Positions 26,016-35,547 of a stretch of DNA of 64,000 bases are shown piece after piece. This stretch comes from Pseudooceanicola aestuarii (GTDB lineage: Bacteria; Pseudomonadota; Alphaproteobacteria; Rhodobacterales; Rhodobacteraceae). Within the stretch, counting starts at the first letter, position 1; each line of letters starts with the position of its first letter. Where the stretch lies: the NCBI RefSeq assembly GCF_010614805.1, contig NZ_JAAFZC010000002.1, positions 372,001 through 436,000 on the forward strand, in the 5' to 3' direction. The notes beneath the pieces were generated by a model, which was not told the origin of the DNA, did no database searches, and saw nothing but the letters and a program-made list of their open reading frames with translations. The position numbers were made by a program, and so were the translations under genes.

Positions 26016-28745
26016 TTGACCGACACGCCGGAACCCCCTGAAAACGAAGACGAAATCAAACCGACGCCCTATGATGGGCCGAGTGTGCAGATCACGGACG
26101 AAATGCGCGTTTCCTATCTGGATTACGCCATGTCCGTCATCGTGGCCCGCGCCATCCCGGATCTGCGCGACGGCCTGAAGCCCGTGCATCGGCGTATTCT
26201 TTACGCAATGAACGAGGTCGGAAACACCTTCGACAAGTCCTACCGGAAATCGTCGCGCCCCGTGGCCGACGCGATGGGCAAGTATCACCCGCATGGCGAT
26301 AGCGCGATCTACGATGCGCTGGTGCGGATGACGCAGAACTTTTCCATGTCCCTGCCGCTGCTGGACGGTCAGGGCAATTTCGGCTCCATGGACGGGGACA
26401 AGGCTGCGGCCTTCCGCTATACCGAAGTGCGCATGGCCAAGGCCGCGAATTACATGCTGGCCGATATCGACAAGGATACGGTCAATTTCCAGGACAATTA
26501 CGACGGCAAGGACCGCGAGCCCGTCGTCCTCCCGGCGCGGTTCCCCAACATGCTGGTCAATGGCGCCGGCGGCATTGCCGTGGGCATGGCGACCAACATT
26601 CCGCCCCATAACCTGGGCGAGGTGGTGGATGCCACGCTGGCGCTGATCGAAAATCCCGACATGTCGATCGAAGAGCTGATCGACTTCATCCCCGGCCCCG
26701 ACTTTCCCACCGGCGGCGTGATGCTGGGCCGGTCCGGCGCGCGCAAGGCCTACTTGCAGGGGCGTGGCAGCGTGATCATCCGCTCCAAGACCCATGTGGA
26801 GGAGCTGCGCCGCGACCGCTATGCCATCGTCATCGACGAGATCCCCTATCAGGTGAACAAGGCCGCGATGATCGAGAAGATCGCGGAACATGTGCGTGAC
26901 AAGCGGATCGAAGGCATTTCCCACGTCCAGGACGAAAGCGACCGTCAGGGCGTGCGCGTGGTCATCGAACTGAAGCGCGACGCCACGCCCGACGTGGTGC
27001 TGAACCAGCTGTTCCGCTTTACCCCGATGCAGACCTCCTTTGGCTGCAACATGCTGGCGCTGAACGGGGGCAAGCCGGAGGTTCTGACGCTTTACGGGTT
27101 CCTCTCCGCTTTCATCCAGTTCCGCGAGGAGGTCGTCGCCCGCCGCACCGCGTTCGAGCTGCGCAAGGCGCGGGAACGCTCCCATGTGCTGTGCGGTCTG
27201 GCCGTGGCGGTCAGCAACGTGGACGAGGTCGTCGCGACGATCCGTGCCTCCTCCGACGCTGCCGAAGCCCGTCAGAAGCTGATGACGCGCCGCTGGCCGG
27301 CTGGCGATATTGCCGAATACATCCAGTTGATCGACGATCCGACCCACCGGATGAACGACGACGGCACCTATAACCTGTCGGAAACCCAGGCCCGCGCCAT
27401 CTTGGAGCTGCGGCTGCAACGGCTGACCCAGCTGGGCGTGCGCGAAGTCACCGACGAGTTGCAGGAGCTGGCGAAGAAGATCCGGGAATATCTGGAGATC
27501 CTTGGCTCTCGCGAGCGGATCATGGGCATCATTTCGGACGAACTGCGCGAGGTGCGCGACCTCTTTGCCGTGCCCCGCCGTACCGAGATCGTCGACTGGT
27601 CCGGCGACATGGAAGACGAAGACCTGATCGAACGGGAAGACATGGTCGTCACCGTTACGGCCGGCGGCTATATCAAGCGCACCCCGCTGGCCGATTTCCG
27701 CGCCCAGAAGCGTGGCGGCAAGGGGCTGTCGGGCGGCTCCCTCAAGGAAGACGATGCTGTCACCACCCTGTTCGTGGCCAATACCCATACCCAACTGCTG
27801 TTTTTCACCACCGAAGGCATGGTCTACAAGATGAAGACCTGGCGCCTGCCGCTGGGTGGACGGACATCCAAGGGCAAGGCGATCGTCAACATTCTTCCGA
27901 TTCCCATCGGTGCCTCTGTCGCGGCGATCATGCCCGTGGACCGGGACGAGGCGGATTGGGCCGATCTCCAGATCGTCTTTGCCACCTCTGCCGGGGATGT
28001 GCGGCGCAATGCGCTGTCGGATTTCACCAATGTCATGCGTAACGGCAAGATCGCCATGGATCTGCCCGAAGGGGTGGAACTGGTAAACGCGCGCATCGCC
28101 TCCGAAGAGGACGACGTGATGCTGGTGACGGATGCGGGCCGGGCGATCCGGTTCTCCACCACCGCTGTGCGGGTCTTCAAGGGGCGCAAATCCACCGGTG
28201 TGCGCGGCATTCGCCTGTCCGACGGGGATCACGTCGTCTCCATGGCGGTGATCCGGCATTTCGAAGCCACATCGGACGAGCGCGCCGCCTATCTGAAGAT
28301 GCGCCGCCTGATGGCCGGCGTGACGGAGGAGACGGAAACCGACGAGGAGGACGGCAACGCGGATGCCATCCTGCCCTCGGAACGTTACGCCGAGATGTCG
28401 GCCGCCGAGAACCTGATCCTGACGATCACCGAACAAGGCACCGGCAAGCTGTCGTCGTCGCACGATTACCCGGTGCGCGGACGCGGCGGGATGGGCGTGA
28501 CAGCGATGGACAAGGCAATGCGCGGCGGCCCGATCGTGGCAGCATTTCCAGTCGAAATGGACGATCAGATCATGTTGGCGACCTCACGCGGGCAATCCAT
28601 TCGCGTTCCGGTGGATGGAATTTCCTTCCGATCCCGGTCTGCGGGCGGGGTACGGGTGTTCAACACCGGAACCGGTGAACAGGTTGTTTCGGTCGCGCGG
28701 ATCGTCGAGGAAGGTGATGAAGACGCTGGCGAAAATGACGCATAG
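26016..28745 (+). CDS. gyrA: DNA gyrase subunit A
   Basis: 909-residue breakage-reunion subunit of gyrase, which introduces negative supercoils with GyrB. The start is TTG (26016), with no better ATG before the conserved [18 protein letters not shown]. Catalytic Tyr135 (AAFRYTEV) equals E. coli Tyr122. The quinolone-resistance region reads [11 protein letters not shown], with Ser96 and Asp100 equivalent to E. coli Ser83 and Asp87, both unmutated. The GyrA box QKRGGKG at about 564 shows this is GyrA, not ParC. The C-terminal beta-pinwheel follows. An acidic insert ([14 protein letters not shown]) lies near residue 775. Confidence 0.97.
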   Translation: MTDTPEPPENEDEIKPTPYDGPSVQITDEMRVSYLDYAMSVIVARAIPDLRDGLKPVHRRILYAMNEVGNTFDKSYRKSSRPVADAMGKYHPHGDSAIYDALVRMTQNFSMSLPLLDGQGNFGSMDGDKAAAFRYTEVRMAKAANYMLADIDKDTVNFQDNYDGKDREPVVLPARFPNMLVNGAGGIAVGMATNIPPHNLGEVVDATLALIENPDMSIEELIDFIPGPDFPTGGVMLGRSGARKAYLQGRGSVIIRSKTHVEELRRDRYAIVIDEIPYQVNKAAMIEKIAEHVRDKRIEGISHVQDESDRQGVRVVIELKRDATPDVVLNQLFRFTPMQTSFGCNMLALNGGKPEVLTLYGFLSAFIQFREEVVARRTAFELRKARERSHVLCGLAVAVSNVDEVVATIRASSDAAEARQKLMTRRWPAGDIAEYIQLIDDPTHRMNDDGTYNLSETQARAILELRLQRLTQLGVREVTDELQELAKKIREYLEILGSRERIMGIISDELREVRDLFAVPRRTEIVDWSGDMEDEDLIEREDMVVTVTAGGYIKRTPLADFRAQKRGGKGLSGGSLKEDDAVTTLFVANTHTQLLFFTTEGMVYKMKTWRLPLGGRTSKGKAIVNILPIPIGASVAAIMPVDRDEADWADLQIVFATSAGDVRRNALSDFTNVMRNGKIAMDLPEGVELVNARIASEEDDVMLVTDAGRAIRFSTTAVRVFKGRKSTGVRGIRLSDGDHVVSMAVIRHFEATSDERAAYLKMRRLMAGVTEETETDEEDGNADAILPSERYAEMSAAENLILTITEQGTGKLSSSHDYPVRGRGGMGVTAMDKAMRGGPIVAAFPVEMDDQIMLATSRGQSIRVPVDGISFRSRSAGGVRVFNTGTGEQVVSVARIVEEGDEDAGENDA

Positions 28746-28772
28746 CACCGATTGCGAATCGCACCGGGAAAA

Positions 28773-28817
28773 TACGGGATTGCGCTGACCGTCGATTTTT
28801 GAGTATACGGGATTGCG
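28773..28817 (+). promoter_or_regulatory. Direct repeats upstream of the LysR gene
   Basis: TACGGGATTGCG occurs at 28773-28784 and 28806-28817; the starts are 33 bases apart, about three helical turns. A third, related ATTGCGAATCGCA lies at 28751-28763. They sit 70-140 bases before ATG 28888 and could be an autoregulatory site. Confidence 0.5.
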
Positions 28818-28887
28818 GGAATGTGTGGTGCTATCGGCACCTCGTATTCCCGCCTTTGGATGCAAAAATCTATCGGGACAAGAAACC

Positions 28888-29727
28888 ATGAAGAACTGGG
28901 ACGATCTGCGTTACCTGGTCGCTGTGCACAAAACCGGCTCCATGAGTTCGGCCGCACGTCTTTTGGACACCAACCCGGCCACCGTGTCGCGGCGGCTGGC
29001 CCGGCTATCCGAAACCCTGGGCTTTGAACTGTTTCTGAAGACCCCGTCAGGCTGGGTCGCCAATGACGCGGTGGGAGAGCTGATCGACAGCATCACCACC
29101 TTTGAGAACGATCTCGAATCCTACCTGAATGCCAAGGACACGACCGCCACGGAAACCCGCGGTCACGTCACCATCGGCACCCCGCCAACCGTCGCCGCCA
29201 TGGTCCTGCTGCCCGGCCTGCGGGATTTCATCGAGAAATATCCAGAGCTGGAACTGACCTTCAACACCCTGCTCTATCAAGAGGCCCTGGGCGAAACCGA
29301 CCTGTTCCTGACCCCCGTACGGCCCGAACAGGGGCGGCTTGTGGTGCGTTATGTCGGCAAGGTCTCGACCAATGTCTATGGTTTCGAGGACAGCCCCCGC
29401 GACGGTCGCTGGGTCGGGCTGCTGCGTGTGCATGAAAAATTTGCACCCATGCAACATGCTCGCGCGATCATGGGCGGCGCCGATCCCGATATCCGCATGG
29501 AAACCATGCTGGATGTCTGCCGCGCAGTGACCAGGACCCGCCTGCCCGGCGTCATGACCCTCTCTGCCGCGCGCAGCATCGAGGGCCTGCAAGTCTTTGA
29601 TCCCGAAGCAAAGCCCAATACCTCGCCGCTATACTTGTGTTTTCACGAGACCCGGCGCAAGGATCCGGTACTGCAAACCGTGGCGGATTGGGCATCGGAA
29701 TGTGTGGGCCTGCAAGAGGCGACATGA
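28888..29727 (+). CDS. LysR-family transcriptional regulator
   Basis: 279 residues. The N-terminal winged helix-turn-helix (about residues 3-65) is MKNWDDLRYLVAVHKTGSMS, then SAARLLDTNPATVSRRLARL. The effector-binding half (about 90-275) lacks identifiable ligand residues. The ATG at 28888 is preceded by a weak site. An upstream in-frame ATG (28813) would add 25 unsupported residues. It lies after gyrA and is followed by 450 bases of non-coding DNA, so its target is unknown. Direct repeats just upstream may be its binding site. Confidence 0.85.
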   Translation: MKNWDDLRYLVAVHKTGSMSSAARLLDTNPATVSRRLARLSETLGFELFLKTPSGWVANDAVGELIDSITTFENDLESYLNAKDTTATETRGHVTIGTPPTVAAMVLLPGLRDFIEKYPELELTFNTLLYQEALGETDLFLTPVRPEQGRLVVRYVGKVSTNVYGFEDSPRDGRWVGLLRVHEKFAPMQHARAIMGGADPDIRMETMLDVCRAVTRTRLPGVMTLSAARSIEGLQVFDPEAKPNTSPLYLCFHETRRKDPVLQTVADWASECVGLQEAT

Positions 29728-29881
29728 TTGCGACACTGCAAAAATGCAACCACAGGTTTTCCGTCGGACAACTTGTGGCGCATATGATGACCATGCATAT
29801 TCATTCACAGATTGATTGATTTGTTTCGATGGCGCAAAATCACTCCCCCTATGGGCTGCGCCATTTCCCCCTTTTTTGGGG

Positions 29882-29903
29882 TTCGCCCAGGCGAAGGGTT
29901 TTT
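29882..29903 (+). terminator. Possible terminator of the LysR gene
   Basis: TTCGC-CCAG-GCGAA followed by GGG and TTTTT. The stem is 5 base pairs. Confidence 0.4.
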
Positions 29904-29938
29904 GAATTTACGCGGCAATCGAATTTTTCGATCGCTGT

Positions 29939-30069
29939 GGAGGTTGGCCTGAAACGCCGGTTCGCGGCGGTCCTCGGTCCGTTGGCTGACCTCAACATGG
30001 TGGTTTGACGCTTCTACCCCGTCAATCCCTTCCAACTGGGCCGGCCCGAACCGCCGGCCCTTTTTCTTT
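29939..30069 (+). ncRNA. Candidate small RNA ending in an intrinsic terminator
   Basis: Outer stem GAGGTTGGC (29940-29948) with GCTGACCTC (29985-29993), 9 pairs of which two are wobble. It encloses CGCCG-GTTCG-CGGCG (29955-29969). A second hairpin TTGACG/CGTCAA lies at about 30005-30026. The terminator is described separately. The 5' end is not defined. The structures could alternatively be part of a long 3' UTR of the LysR gene. I do not recognise a known family. Confidence 0.45.
30038..30069 (+). terminator. Strong intrinsic terminator
   Basis: GGGCCGGC-CCGAACC-GCCGGCCC, a perfect 8-base GC-only stem, then TTTTTCTTT. It is oriented to end a plus-strand transcript and lies 120 bases from the convergent carboxypeptidase stop. 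Confidence 0.9.
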
Positions 30070-30179
30070 CCCTGACATGGTCGCCACTGCACTGCCGCTG
30101 CCATGGCGCACGCCGCATGGCAGCGACATGTGGCCGAGCCATGCTTGCAACCGACACACGCGCCGGAGCGTTTGCGCCC

Positions 30180-31655
30180 CTACAGGTTGTAGAGATCACC
30201 AAATTTAGCCTCGACATAATCCAGCAGCGGCGCGGCCGTGGGCGCCGCACCGACGGCCTGGGTGATCACGTCGCGCGGGGTCCGCAGGCTGCCGTGACGC
30301 TGTACCTTCTCTTGCAGCCATCCGGTTGCGGCGCTGGTATCGCCCTGCGCCAGCTGGTCATCAAGGTTCGGCACATCCGCGCGCAGCGCCTGGTGCAGAC
30401 AACCGGCATAGACATTGCCCAGCGAATAGGTCGGGAAATAGCCAAATAGCCCGACCGACCAATGCACATCCTGCAAACACCCCAGCGAGGGGCGCGGCAC
30501 GTCATAGCCGAAATCGGCACGGAAGCGTTCGTTCCATGCCCCTTCCAGATCGGCGACGGCCAGATCGCCGAAGATCAAAGCCCGCTCCAGATCGAATCGC
30601 AGCATGACGTGCAGATTGTATTGCAGCTCATCCGCCTCAGTCCGGATAAAGCCCCGCTGCACATTGTTGACAGCGGCATAGAAGGCCTCCTCATCCGCGA
30701 TACCGAAATCACCGAAGGCATCACGCATCTGACCGAAGACCCAGCTGGTAAACGCGCGGGAACGCCCCAGCTGATTTTCGTAGATGCGGCTTTGGCTTTC
30801 GTGCACCCCCATCGAAACACCCTGCCCCAGCGGCGACAGGGCATAGGCCTCATCGATATTCTGTTCATAGCAGGCGTGACCCACCTCGTGAATCGTCGAA
30901 TACAGACAATTGAACGGATCCGTCGGGCTGGTGCGGGTGGTGATCCGCACATCCGCCCCGGAGCCGGAGGAAAACGGATGCACCGCCTTGTCGATCCGGC
31001 CCCGGTTCAGATCATAGCCGAAGGCCAGGGCCAGTTTTTCCGTCAGGGCCATCTGCGCGGCTTCGTCGAACTGGCCTTTCACGCCCTGCGGCGCCGGGCG
31101 GTCCAGCACGCGGGCGCGCAGCTCGACCAGCCGGGGGCGCATTTCGGCGAACATCGCCTCCAGCTGCGAGGCGGTGGCGCCGGGTTCGTAATCGTCAAGC
31201 AACGCGTCGTAGGGATCGCCGCCGTCGGCCAGCGCCGCACCCTCTTCCTGCCGCAGCCGGACGATGGTTTCCAGCACCGGGACAAAGGCCGCGACATCGT
31301 CATCCCCCCGCGCCTGGGCCCATTGCCCCTGCGCCACGGATGTCACCCGTGCGATCTCCGCCGCCAGGCTGGCCGGCACGCGGGAGTTGCGTTCAAAGCC
31401 ACGCCGGATCAACCGCAGCTTGGCGGCGTCCACTTCCGTCAGGGTCGTGCCCTCCGCCTCTGACAGCCAGTCACCGATCCGGGGATCGGTGCGCCGGGCG
31501 TGCAGCACTGCCTCGATCGCGGCCTTTTCCTCGCCCCGTTGGGCGGCGGCGCCGCGCGGCATCATGGTTTCCTGGTCCCATTCCAGGCGTCCGGCAATGG
31601 CGGCCAGCGCTTCGGTCCCGGATTGGAAGGTCAGTAGATCGGTCAATGCGGTCAT
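30180..31655 (-). CDS. Carboxypeptidase M32 (Taq/thermostable type)
   Basis: 491-residue zinc metallocarboxypeptidase. The zinc motif HEVGH lies near residue 256 (TIHEVGHACYEQNIDE), and the downstream ligand region VHESQSRIYENQLGRSRAF is intact. The N-terminal helical region starts TALTDLLTFQSGTEALAAIA with LEWDQETMMPRGAA. The start at 31655 is 4 bases after the ctaA stop. An upstream ATG (31682) would overlap ctaA by 23 bases. The operon order is trmJ, ctaA, this gene. Family members remove C-terminal residues from peptides; the physiological substrate is not known. Confidence 0.9.
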   Translation of the reverse strand: MTALTDLLTFQSGTEALAAIAGRLEWDQETMMPRGAAAQRGEEKAAIEAVLHARRTDPRIGDWLSEAEGTTLTEVDAAKLRLIRRGFERNSRVPASLAAEIARVTSVAQGQWAQARGDDDVAAFVPVLETIVRLRQEEGAALADGGDPYDALLDDYEPGATASQLEAMFAEMRPRLVELRARVLDRPAPQGVKGQFDEAAQMALTEKLALAFGYDLNRGRIDKAVHPFSSGSGADVRITTRTSPTDPFNCLYSTIHEVGHACYEQNIDEAYALSPLGQGVSMGVHESQSRIYENQLGRSRAFTSWVFGQMRDAFGDFGIADEEAFYAAVNNVQRGFIRTEADELQYNLHVMLRFDLERALIFGDLAVADLEGAWNERFRADFGYDVPRPSLGCLQDVHWSVGLFGYFPTYSLGNVYAGCLHQALRADVPNLDDQLAQGDTSAATGWLQEKVQRHGSLRTPRDVITQAVGAAPTAAPLLDYVEAKFGDLYNL

Positions 31656-31659
31656 GGGG

Positions 31660-32793
31660 TTAGCCTCTGATGGAGGTTGCAACGGGATAAGCGGCGAGGA
31701 ACCGGGCGCGCAGGATCAGAACCCAGAGGATCACGGCCGCCAGCTGATGCAGGATCGCCACCTGCCAGGGGGCGCCGGTCACCACCGTGGCGATACCCAG
31801 GCCAACCTGGAAGCACAGCGCGATGAAGGCGGCAGCAAAGGCGGCACGGGTGCGCGGATGGGCCGATTTCCGCCCCCGCAGGACCACAACGATGCCAAAG
31901 ACGAACAGCAGGTAGCCCGTCATCCGGTGAATGAACTGCACCAGTCCCGGATTCTCCAGGAAGTTGCGCCAGACCGGGTCGATGAAGAACGGATCGGGCG
32001 GCAGGATCCCCCCGCCCATTGTCGGCCAATCCGTATAGGACCGGCCCGCGTCGATCCCCGCCACCAGCGCCCCGATCAGGATCTGGAGAAAGGCGAAATG
32101 CAGGAACCCGGTCGCCAGGCCGAACTGCTTGCGTTCCCGCGCGCGGCGGGCCTGAAGCAGGTCGCGGTCCGGGCGGCCCAGCTCGAACACGTACCAGGCG
32201 ATGTAGCCCAGGATCACGAAAGCCAGCCCCAAATGTACCGCCAGGCGGTAGGAGGCCACGTCCAGCATCGTCCCCGCCAGCCCCGAGGACACCATCCACC
32301 AGCCCACGGCCCCCTGCGCGCCGCCCAGCAGGCCGACCCACAACCCGCGTTCGCGCCAGCCGGGGGGAAACTTGCCCAGCCCCCACAGCGCAAAGAACCC
32401 AAGCGCCCAGACCAGTCCGATCACCCGGCCCAGTTGCCGATGGCCCCATTCCCACCAGTAGATCTGCTTGAAATCAGACAGTTCCATCCAGGCGTTCTGC
32501 ACCTTGAACTCGGGGATCTGGCGGTACTTGTCGAATTCCGATTGCCAATCGGCCTGCGACATCGGCGGCACCGCCCCGGTCACCGGGCGCCATTCGGTGA
32601 TCGACAGCCCGCTGTCGGTCAGCCGGGTCAGACCGCCGACGACGATCATCGCCATCACCAGCGCAAAGATCACCATCAGCCAGCCCCGCACCGCCCGGCG
32701 CGAGCCGCGGCGCCCGCGGTCGATCACACCTGTCTCGGCCCCGGCCTTCTGGTCGGTGGCGACTTCCTCGAAAATGTTGCGGTTCTGGCTCAT
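31660..32793 (-). CDS. ctaA: Haem A synthase (COX15/CtaA)
   Basis: 377-residue inner-membrane enzyme that oxidises haem O to haem A for aa3-type cytochrome oxidase. Eight hydrophobic segments are present. Histidine-bearing signatures include WWEWGHRQLGRVIGLVWAL, SYRLAVHLGLAF, FIHRMTGYLLFVF and VAILHQLAAVILWVL. The long loop GLSITEWRPVTGAVPPM is also characteristic. ATG 32793 follows GGACGGAGAG; an in-frame GTG directly before it is possible. The gene overlaps nothing; 4 bases separate it from the carboxypeptidase gene. Confidence 0.95.
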   Translation of the reverse strand: MSQNRNIFEEVATDQKAGAETGVIDRGRRGSRRAVRGWLMVIFALVMAMIVVGGLTRLTDSGLSITEWRPVTGAVPPMSQADWQSEFDKYRQIPEFKVQNAWMELSDFKQIYWWEWGHRQLGRVIGLVWALGFFALWGLGKFPPGWRERGLWVGLLGGAQGAVGWWMVSSGLAGTMLDVASYRLAVHLGLAFVILGYIAWYVFELGRPDRDLLQARRARERKQFGLATGFLHFAFLQILIGALVAGIDAGRSYTDWPTMGGGILPPDPFFIDPVWRNFLENPGLVQFIHRMTGYLLFVFGIVVVLRGRKSAHPRTRAAFAAAFIALCFQVGLGIATVVTGAPWQVAILHQLAAVILWVLILRARFLAAYPVATSIRG

Positions 32794-32847
32794 CACGCTC
32801 TCCGTCCTGTCGCCGCGAACCTAGGCGCCCGAAAGGGCAGCGGCAAG

Positions 32848-33579
32848 TCAGCCGCGCTCTTTCCAGCGGACCATCTGTCGCAGGATCCCGTGCAGCATCT
32901 GCACGTCCGAGCGGGTCAACGGCATTCGCGACCAGAGGTTGCGCAGATTCAGCTTCATCCCCTCTGCCTTGGTCTCGGGAAGGAAGAAACCCGCCTGGTC
33001 CAGCCGCTCTTCGTAATGGGCCGACAGCTTTTCCATCTCCACCTGGCTCGCCCAGTCCGAGCCGGCCATCTCCACCCGCTCCGGCGTCACCTCCACCGCC
33101 TGGCGGCGCCATTCATAGGCTGTCAGCAACACGCATTGCGCCAGGTTGAGCGAGGCGAATTCCGGGTTCACCGGTACGTTGATGATCGCGTTGGCACGAA
33201 CGATGTCGTCATTCTCCAGACCCGCGCGCTCCGGCCCGAAGAGCACCGCCACCCTTTCCCCGCCAGAGATTTTCTCCCGCGCGATCTCCATGGCGCGTTC
33301 GGGGGTGACCACCGGCTTGGTCAGGCCCCGCGACCGGGCCGTGGTGGCAAAGACATAGGTGCAATCCTCCAGCGCGGCGGGCGTATCGGCATGGATCCCC
33401 GCCTCGTCCAGCAGCCGCCCCGCGCCCGAGGCCAGCGCCACGGCCCGCGGATTGGGCCAGCCATCGCGCGGATCAACGATGCGCATCCGATCCAGCCCGA
33501 AATTCCACATTGCACGGGCCGCACCCCCGATATTTTCACCCATCTGCGGGCGGACAAGGACAAAGGCGGGCTGGGACAT
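32848..33579 (-). CDS. trmJ: tRNA 2'-O-methyltransferase TrmJ (SPOUT/TrmH family)
   Basis: 243-residue SAM-dependent enzyme that methylates the 2'-O of nucleotide 32 in tRNA. The N-terminus QPAFVLVRPQMGENIGGAAR holds the conserved Asn-Ile-Gly. The knotted SAM site is VAVLFGPERAGLENDDI and PVNPEFASLNLAQCVLLTAY. The C-terminal helical extension and length fit TrmJ more than TrmL. ATG 33579 is preceded by CAGGAGG. Start of the likely operon with ctaA, 54 bases downstream. Confidence 0.88.
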   Translation of the reverse strand: MSQPAFVLVRPQMGENIGGAARAMWNFGLDRMRIVDPRDGWPNPRAVALASGAGRLLDEAGIHADTPAALEDCTYVFATTARSRGLTKPVVTPERAMEIAREKISGGERVAVLFGPERAGLENDDIVRANAIINVPVNPEFASLNLAQCVLLTAYEWRRQAVEVTPERVEMAGSDWASQVEMEKLSAHYEERLDQAGFFLPETKAEGMKLNLRNLWSRMPLTRSDVQMLHGILRQMVRWKERG

Positions 33580-33686
33580 GGGGAACCTCCTGGGCGAAAC
33601 CTGCATTCTCCTATCCAAGCCATCGGGGGAAGTCACCCCCGCCGGATCCCGCCGCTCTTCGGCCAGGGGGGGCCGCGCCCGCCCCC

Positions 33687-33716
33687 TTCGGGCGGAAAAA
33701 TACCGCCGCCGGAGGC
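33687..33716 (+). repeat. Dispersed intergenic repeat, copy 3
   Basis: TTCGGGCGGAAAAATACCGC followed by CGCCGGAGGC, between trmJ and thiE (divergent). It closely matches the minus-strand copy at 25342-25370. Confidence 0.75.
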
Positions 33717-33793
33717 ACGGCGCGCAGCGCCGTCCCCCCTTCCCCTCCCGCGCGGTTCCGCGTTATAGCACCGCGACGTGAAAGGATCCCGTC

Positions 33794-34432
33794 ATGTCAG
33801 AATCCGCGACCTCCGAACCGACACAGCCGCAGATCTACCTGATCTCGCCGCCCGATTTCGAATTGTCGACCTTCCCCGACCAGCTGGCCGCCGTGCTGGA
33901 CCGGCACGATGTCGCCTGTGTGCGCCTGGCCCTGGCCAGCCATGACGAGGACCGCCTGTGCCGCGCCGCAGATGCGCTGCGCGAGGTGACACATCAGCGC
34001 GACGTGGCGCTGGTGATCTCCCGCCATTTCCTGCTGGCCGAACGGCTGGGCCTGGATGGCGTGCACCTGGAGGACGGCGCCCGATCCGTGCGCAAGGCGC
34101 GCAAGCAGCTGGGCACCGAGGCCATCGTCGGCGCCCATTGCGGCACCTCCCGCCACGAGGGGATCGGCGCGGCGGAGGCCGGCGCCGATTACGTCAGTTT
34201 CGGCCCGCTGGCGGCCAGCGCGCTGGCGGATGGCGACCTGGCGGAGGCCGAGCTCTTCCAATGGTGGTCCGAGATGATCGAGGTGCCGGTGGTCGCAGAG
34301 GGCGGCCTGACCTCCGATCTGGCGCGCGCGCTGTCGCCCATGACCGATTTCTTCGGAATAGGCGCCCCGCTTTGGGAGGCGGAAGACCCCGCCGCAGCCC
34401 TCACCACCCTGACACAGGCTTTTCAGGCCTGA
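33794..34432 (+). CDS. Thiamine-phosphate-synthase-fold protein (ThiE/TenI family)
   Basis: 212-residue TIM-barrel protein. It contains GLDGVHLEDGARSVRKARKQ, EAIVGAHCGTSRHEGIGAAE and GADYVSFGPLAASALADG, which follow the ThiE signatures. The usual GVHLGQ glutamine is a glutamate region (HLEDG) and the phosphate-binding FGPIFxTxTK is degenerate (FGPLAASAL), so catalytic competence in coupling the two thiamine precursors is uncertain. Family-level naming only; a TenI-like role is the alternative. No other thi genes occur in the window. ATG 33794 follows AAAGGATCCCGTC. Confidence 0.72.
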   Translation: MSESATSEPTQPQIYLISPPDFELSTFPDQLAAVLDRHDVACVRLALASHDEDRLCRAADALREVTHQRDVALVISRHFLLAERLGLDGVHLEDGARSVRKARKQLGTEAIVGAHCGTSRHEGIGAAEAGADYVSFGPLAASALADGDLAEAELFQWWSEMIEVPVVAEGGLTSDLARALSPMTDFFGIGAPLWEAEDPAAALTTLTQAFQA

Positions 34433-34597
34433 CGCTCCCGGCGTCGGTCAGCGCATTGCCGCCTGTCAGACGCCGGGCGCGTCAGGCGGCCTGCCGAACC
34501 CGCGTCTCCGCAGCGGATCGGGCTGCTGCGGGTTCCGGCAAGGGCGACGCGGTCCAAACAGGCGCGACCACCCTCCGCCGGACGCTCCCGTCCCCTT

Positions 34598-34656
34598 GCA
34601 ACACAGGGCCCAAAAACCAGGGCCCGCAAACACAGGGTCCGCAATCACAGGCCTCG
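34598..34656 (+). repeat. Imperfect tandem repeats, about 14-15 bases each
   Basis: Four degenerate units built on A(A)CACAGGGCCC: CAACACAGGGCCC, AAACCAGGGCCCG, AAACACAGGGTCCG and AATCACAGGCC. They lie in the gap between thiE and olsA. Confidence 0.5.
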
Positions 34657-34713
34657 TTTCCGCCCTGCCGGACCCGCCGCCGGGTCCGGAAAATCGATCA
34701 TCGGTCTAACCGA

Positions 34714-35547
34714 TCACCCGCCGATCCGGCGCACCTCCGGCATGGCGCCGCGCACCGTGTTCTCGCAGGCGCGGGTCAGGGCCTTTCGGTCGGCGAAATC
34801 GCGCACCCTGAACGGCGGGTGGTAGACCACGCGCACGCCCCCCCCCCGGCGCTGGCCGAGAACCGTCATCAGGTGCTCTCCGAACCCGGTATCGCCCCAC
34901 CAGCCGTAGAAATCCACGTCCTGCCCGTCGGGGCCGGTATAGATCAGTGTCACCGGCTGGACATGCAGGTCGGCATCCAGCGCCGGGTCGAACAGCGCCG
35001 CGAACAAGGTGGATTTGAAAGGCAACACCCGCATCCCGTCGGTGGATGTCCCCTCGGGAAAGAACAGCAGCCGCTGCCCCCGCGCCAGCCGGTCGCGAAA
35101 GGCCGCCGTCTGGCTGCGGGCCTCCCGCCGGTCGCGGCGCACGAACAGGGTATCGGCGATCCGCGCCAGCGGGCCGATGCCCGGCCAGGCGGCGACCTCC
35201 GCCTTGGCGACGAAAGTGATGCGCTGCGCCCGGTTCAGGCTGAAGATATCGACCCAGCTGACATGATTGGCCACCACGATGCCTGGCTCCTCCATCGGGC
35301 GCCCTTCGACCTGGTGGGAGATCCGGGCCAGCGGAAAGAACAGCCGGCAGATCCGCTGCTGAACCCGTGCCGACCAGGGGCGGCGCGCGCCGTGAAACGG
35401 CCGCTCTGCCGCACGCAGGATCAGCATCACCGCCAGTCCCAGGGCGATCAACGTTCCCAGCAGCGCGGCCCGCAGCACGAACCGCGCTTTCTGCACCGGG
35501 GTCAACGCGATCACCGGCGCGGGGCGCACCCCCATCCAGGTGCTCAC
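34714..35547 (-). CDS. olsA: OlsA, lyso-ornithine lipid acyltransferase
   Basis: 277-residue inner-membrane acyltransferase, second step of ornithine-lipid synthesis (acyl transfer to lyso-ornithine lipid). One N-terminal membrane span (LGTLIALGLAVMLILRA) precedes the PlsC-type domain with HxxxxD (ANHVSWVDIFS) and substrate motif FFPEGTSTDG. Its ATG overlaps the olsB stop by 4 bases (35544-35547), coupling translation. The pairing with OlsB is the key evidence; alone it would be a generic lysophospholipid acyltransferase. Confidence 0.9.
   Translation of the reverse strand: MSTWMGVRPAPVIALTPVQKARFVLRAALLGTLIALGLAVMLILRAAERPFHGARRPWSARVQQRICRLFFPLARISHQVEGRPMEEPGIVVANHVSWVDIFSLNRAQRITFVAKAEVAAWPGIGPLARIADTLFVRRDRREARSQTAAFRDRLARGQRLLFFPEGTSTDGMRVLPFKSTLFAALFDPALDADLHVQPVTLIYTGPDGQDVDFYGWWGDTGFGEHLMTVLGQRRGGGVRVVYHPPFRVRDFADRKALTRACENTVRGAMPEVRRIGG

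Larger units (their letters stand above)
29728..30179 (+). other. 452-base intergenic region with structured RNA candidate
   Basis: No protein gene. From left to right it holds an ATGGCGCA/TGCGCCAT inverted repeat (29829-29836 and 29857-29864), a small hairpin with T5 (29882-29903), a structured stretch, and a strong terminator (30038-30069). Only the last 110 bases (30070-30179) show nothing. Confidence 0.6.

Noticed and set aside
25791..28463. Long minus-strand open frame opposite gyrA (890 codons)
   Set aside because: GyrA on the plus strand is complete with catalytic Tyr and QRDR; the other frame has shadow composition and no motif.
33794..34432. Standard active ThiE assignment
   Set aside because: The fold motifs fit, but the pyrimidine and phosphate-binding motifs deviate, so only a family-level name is given.
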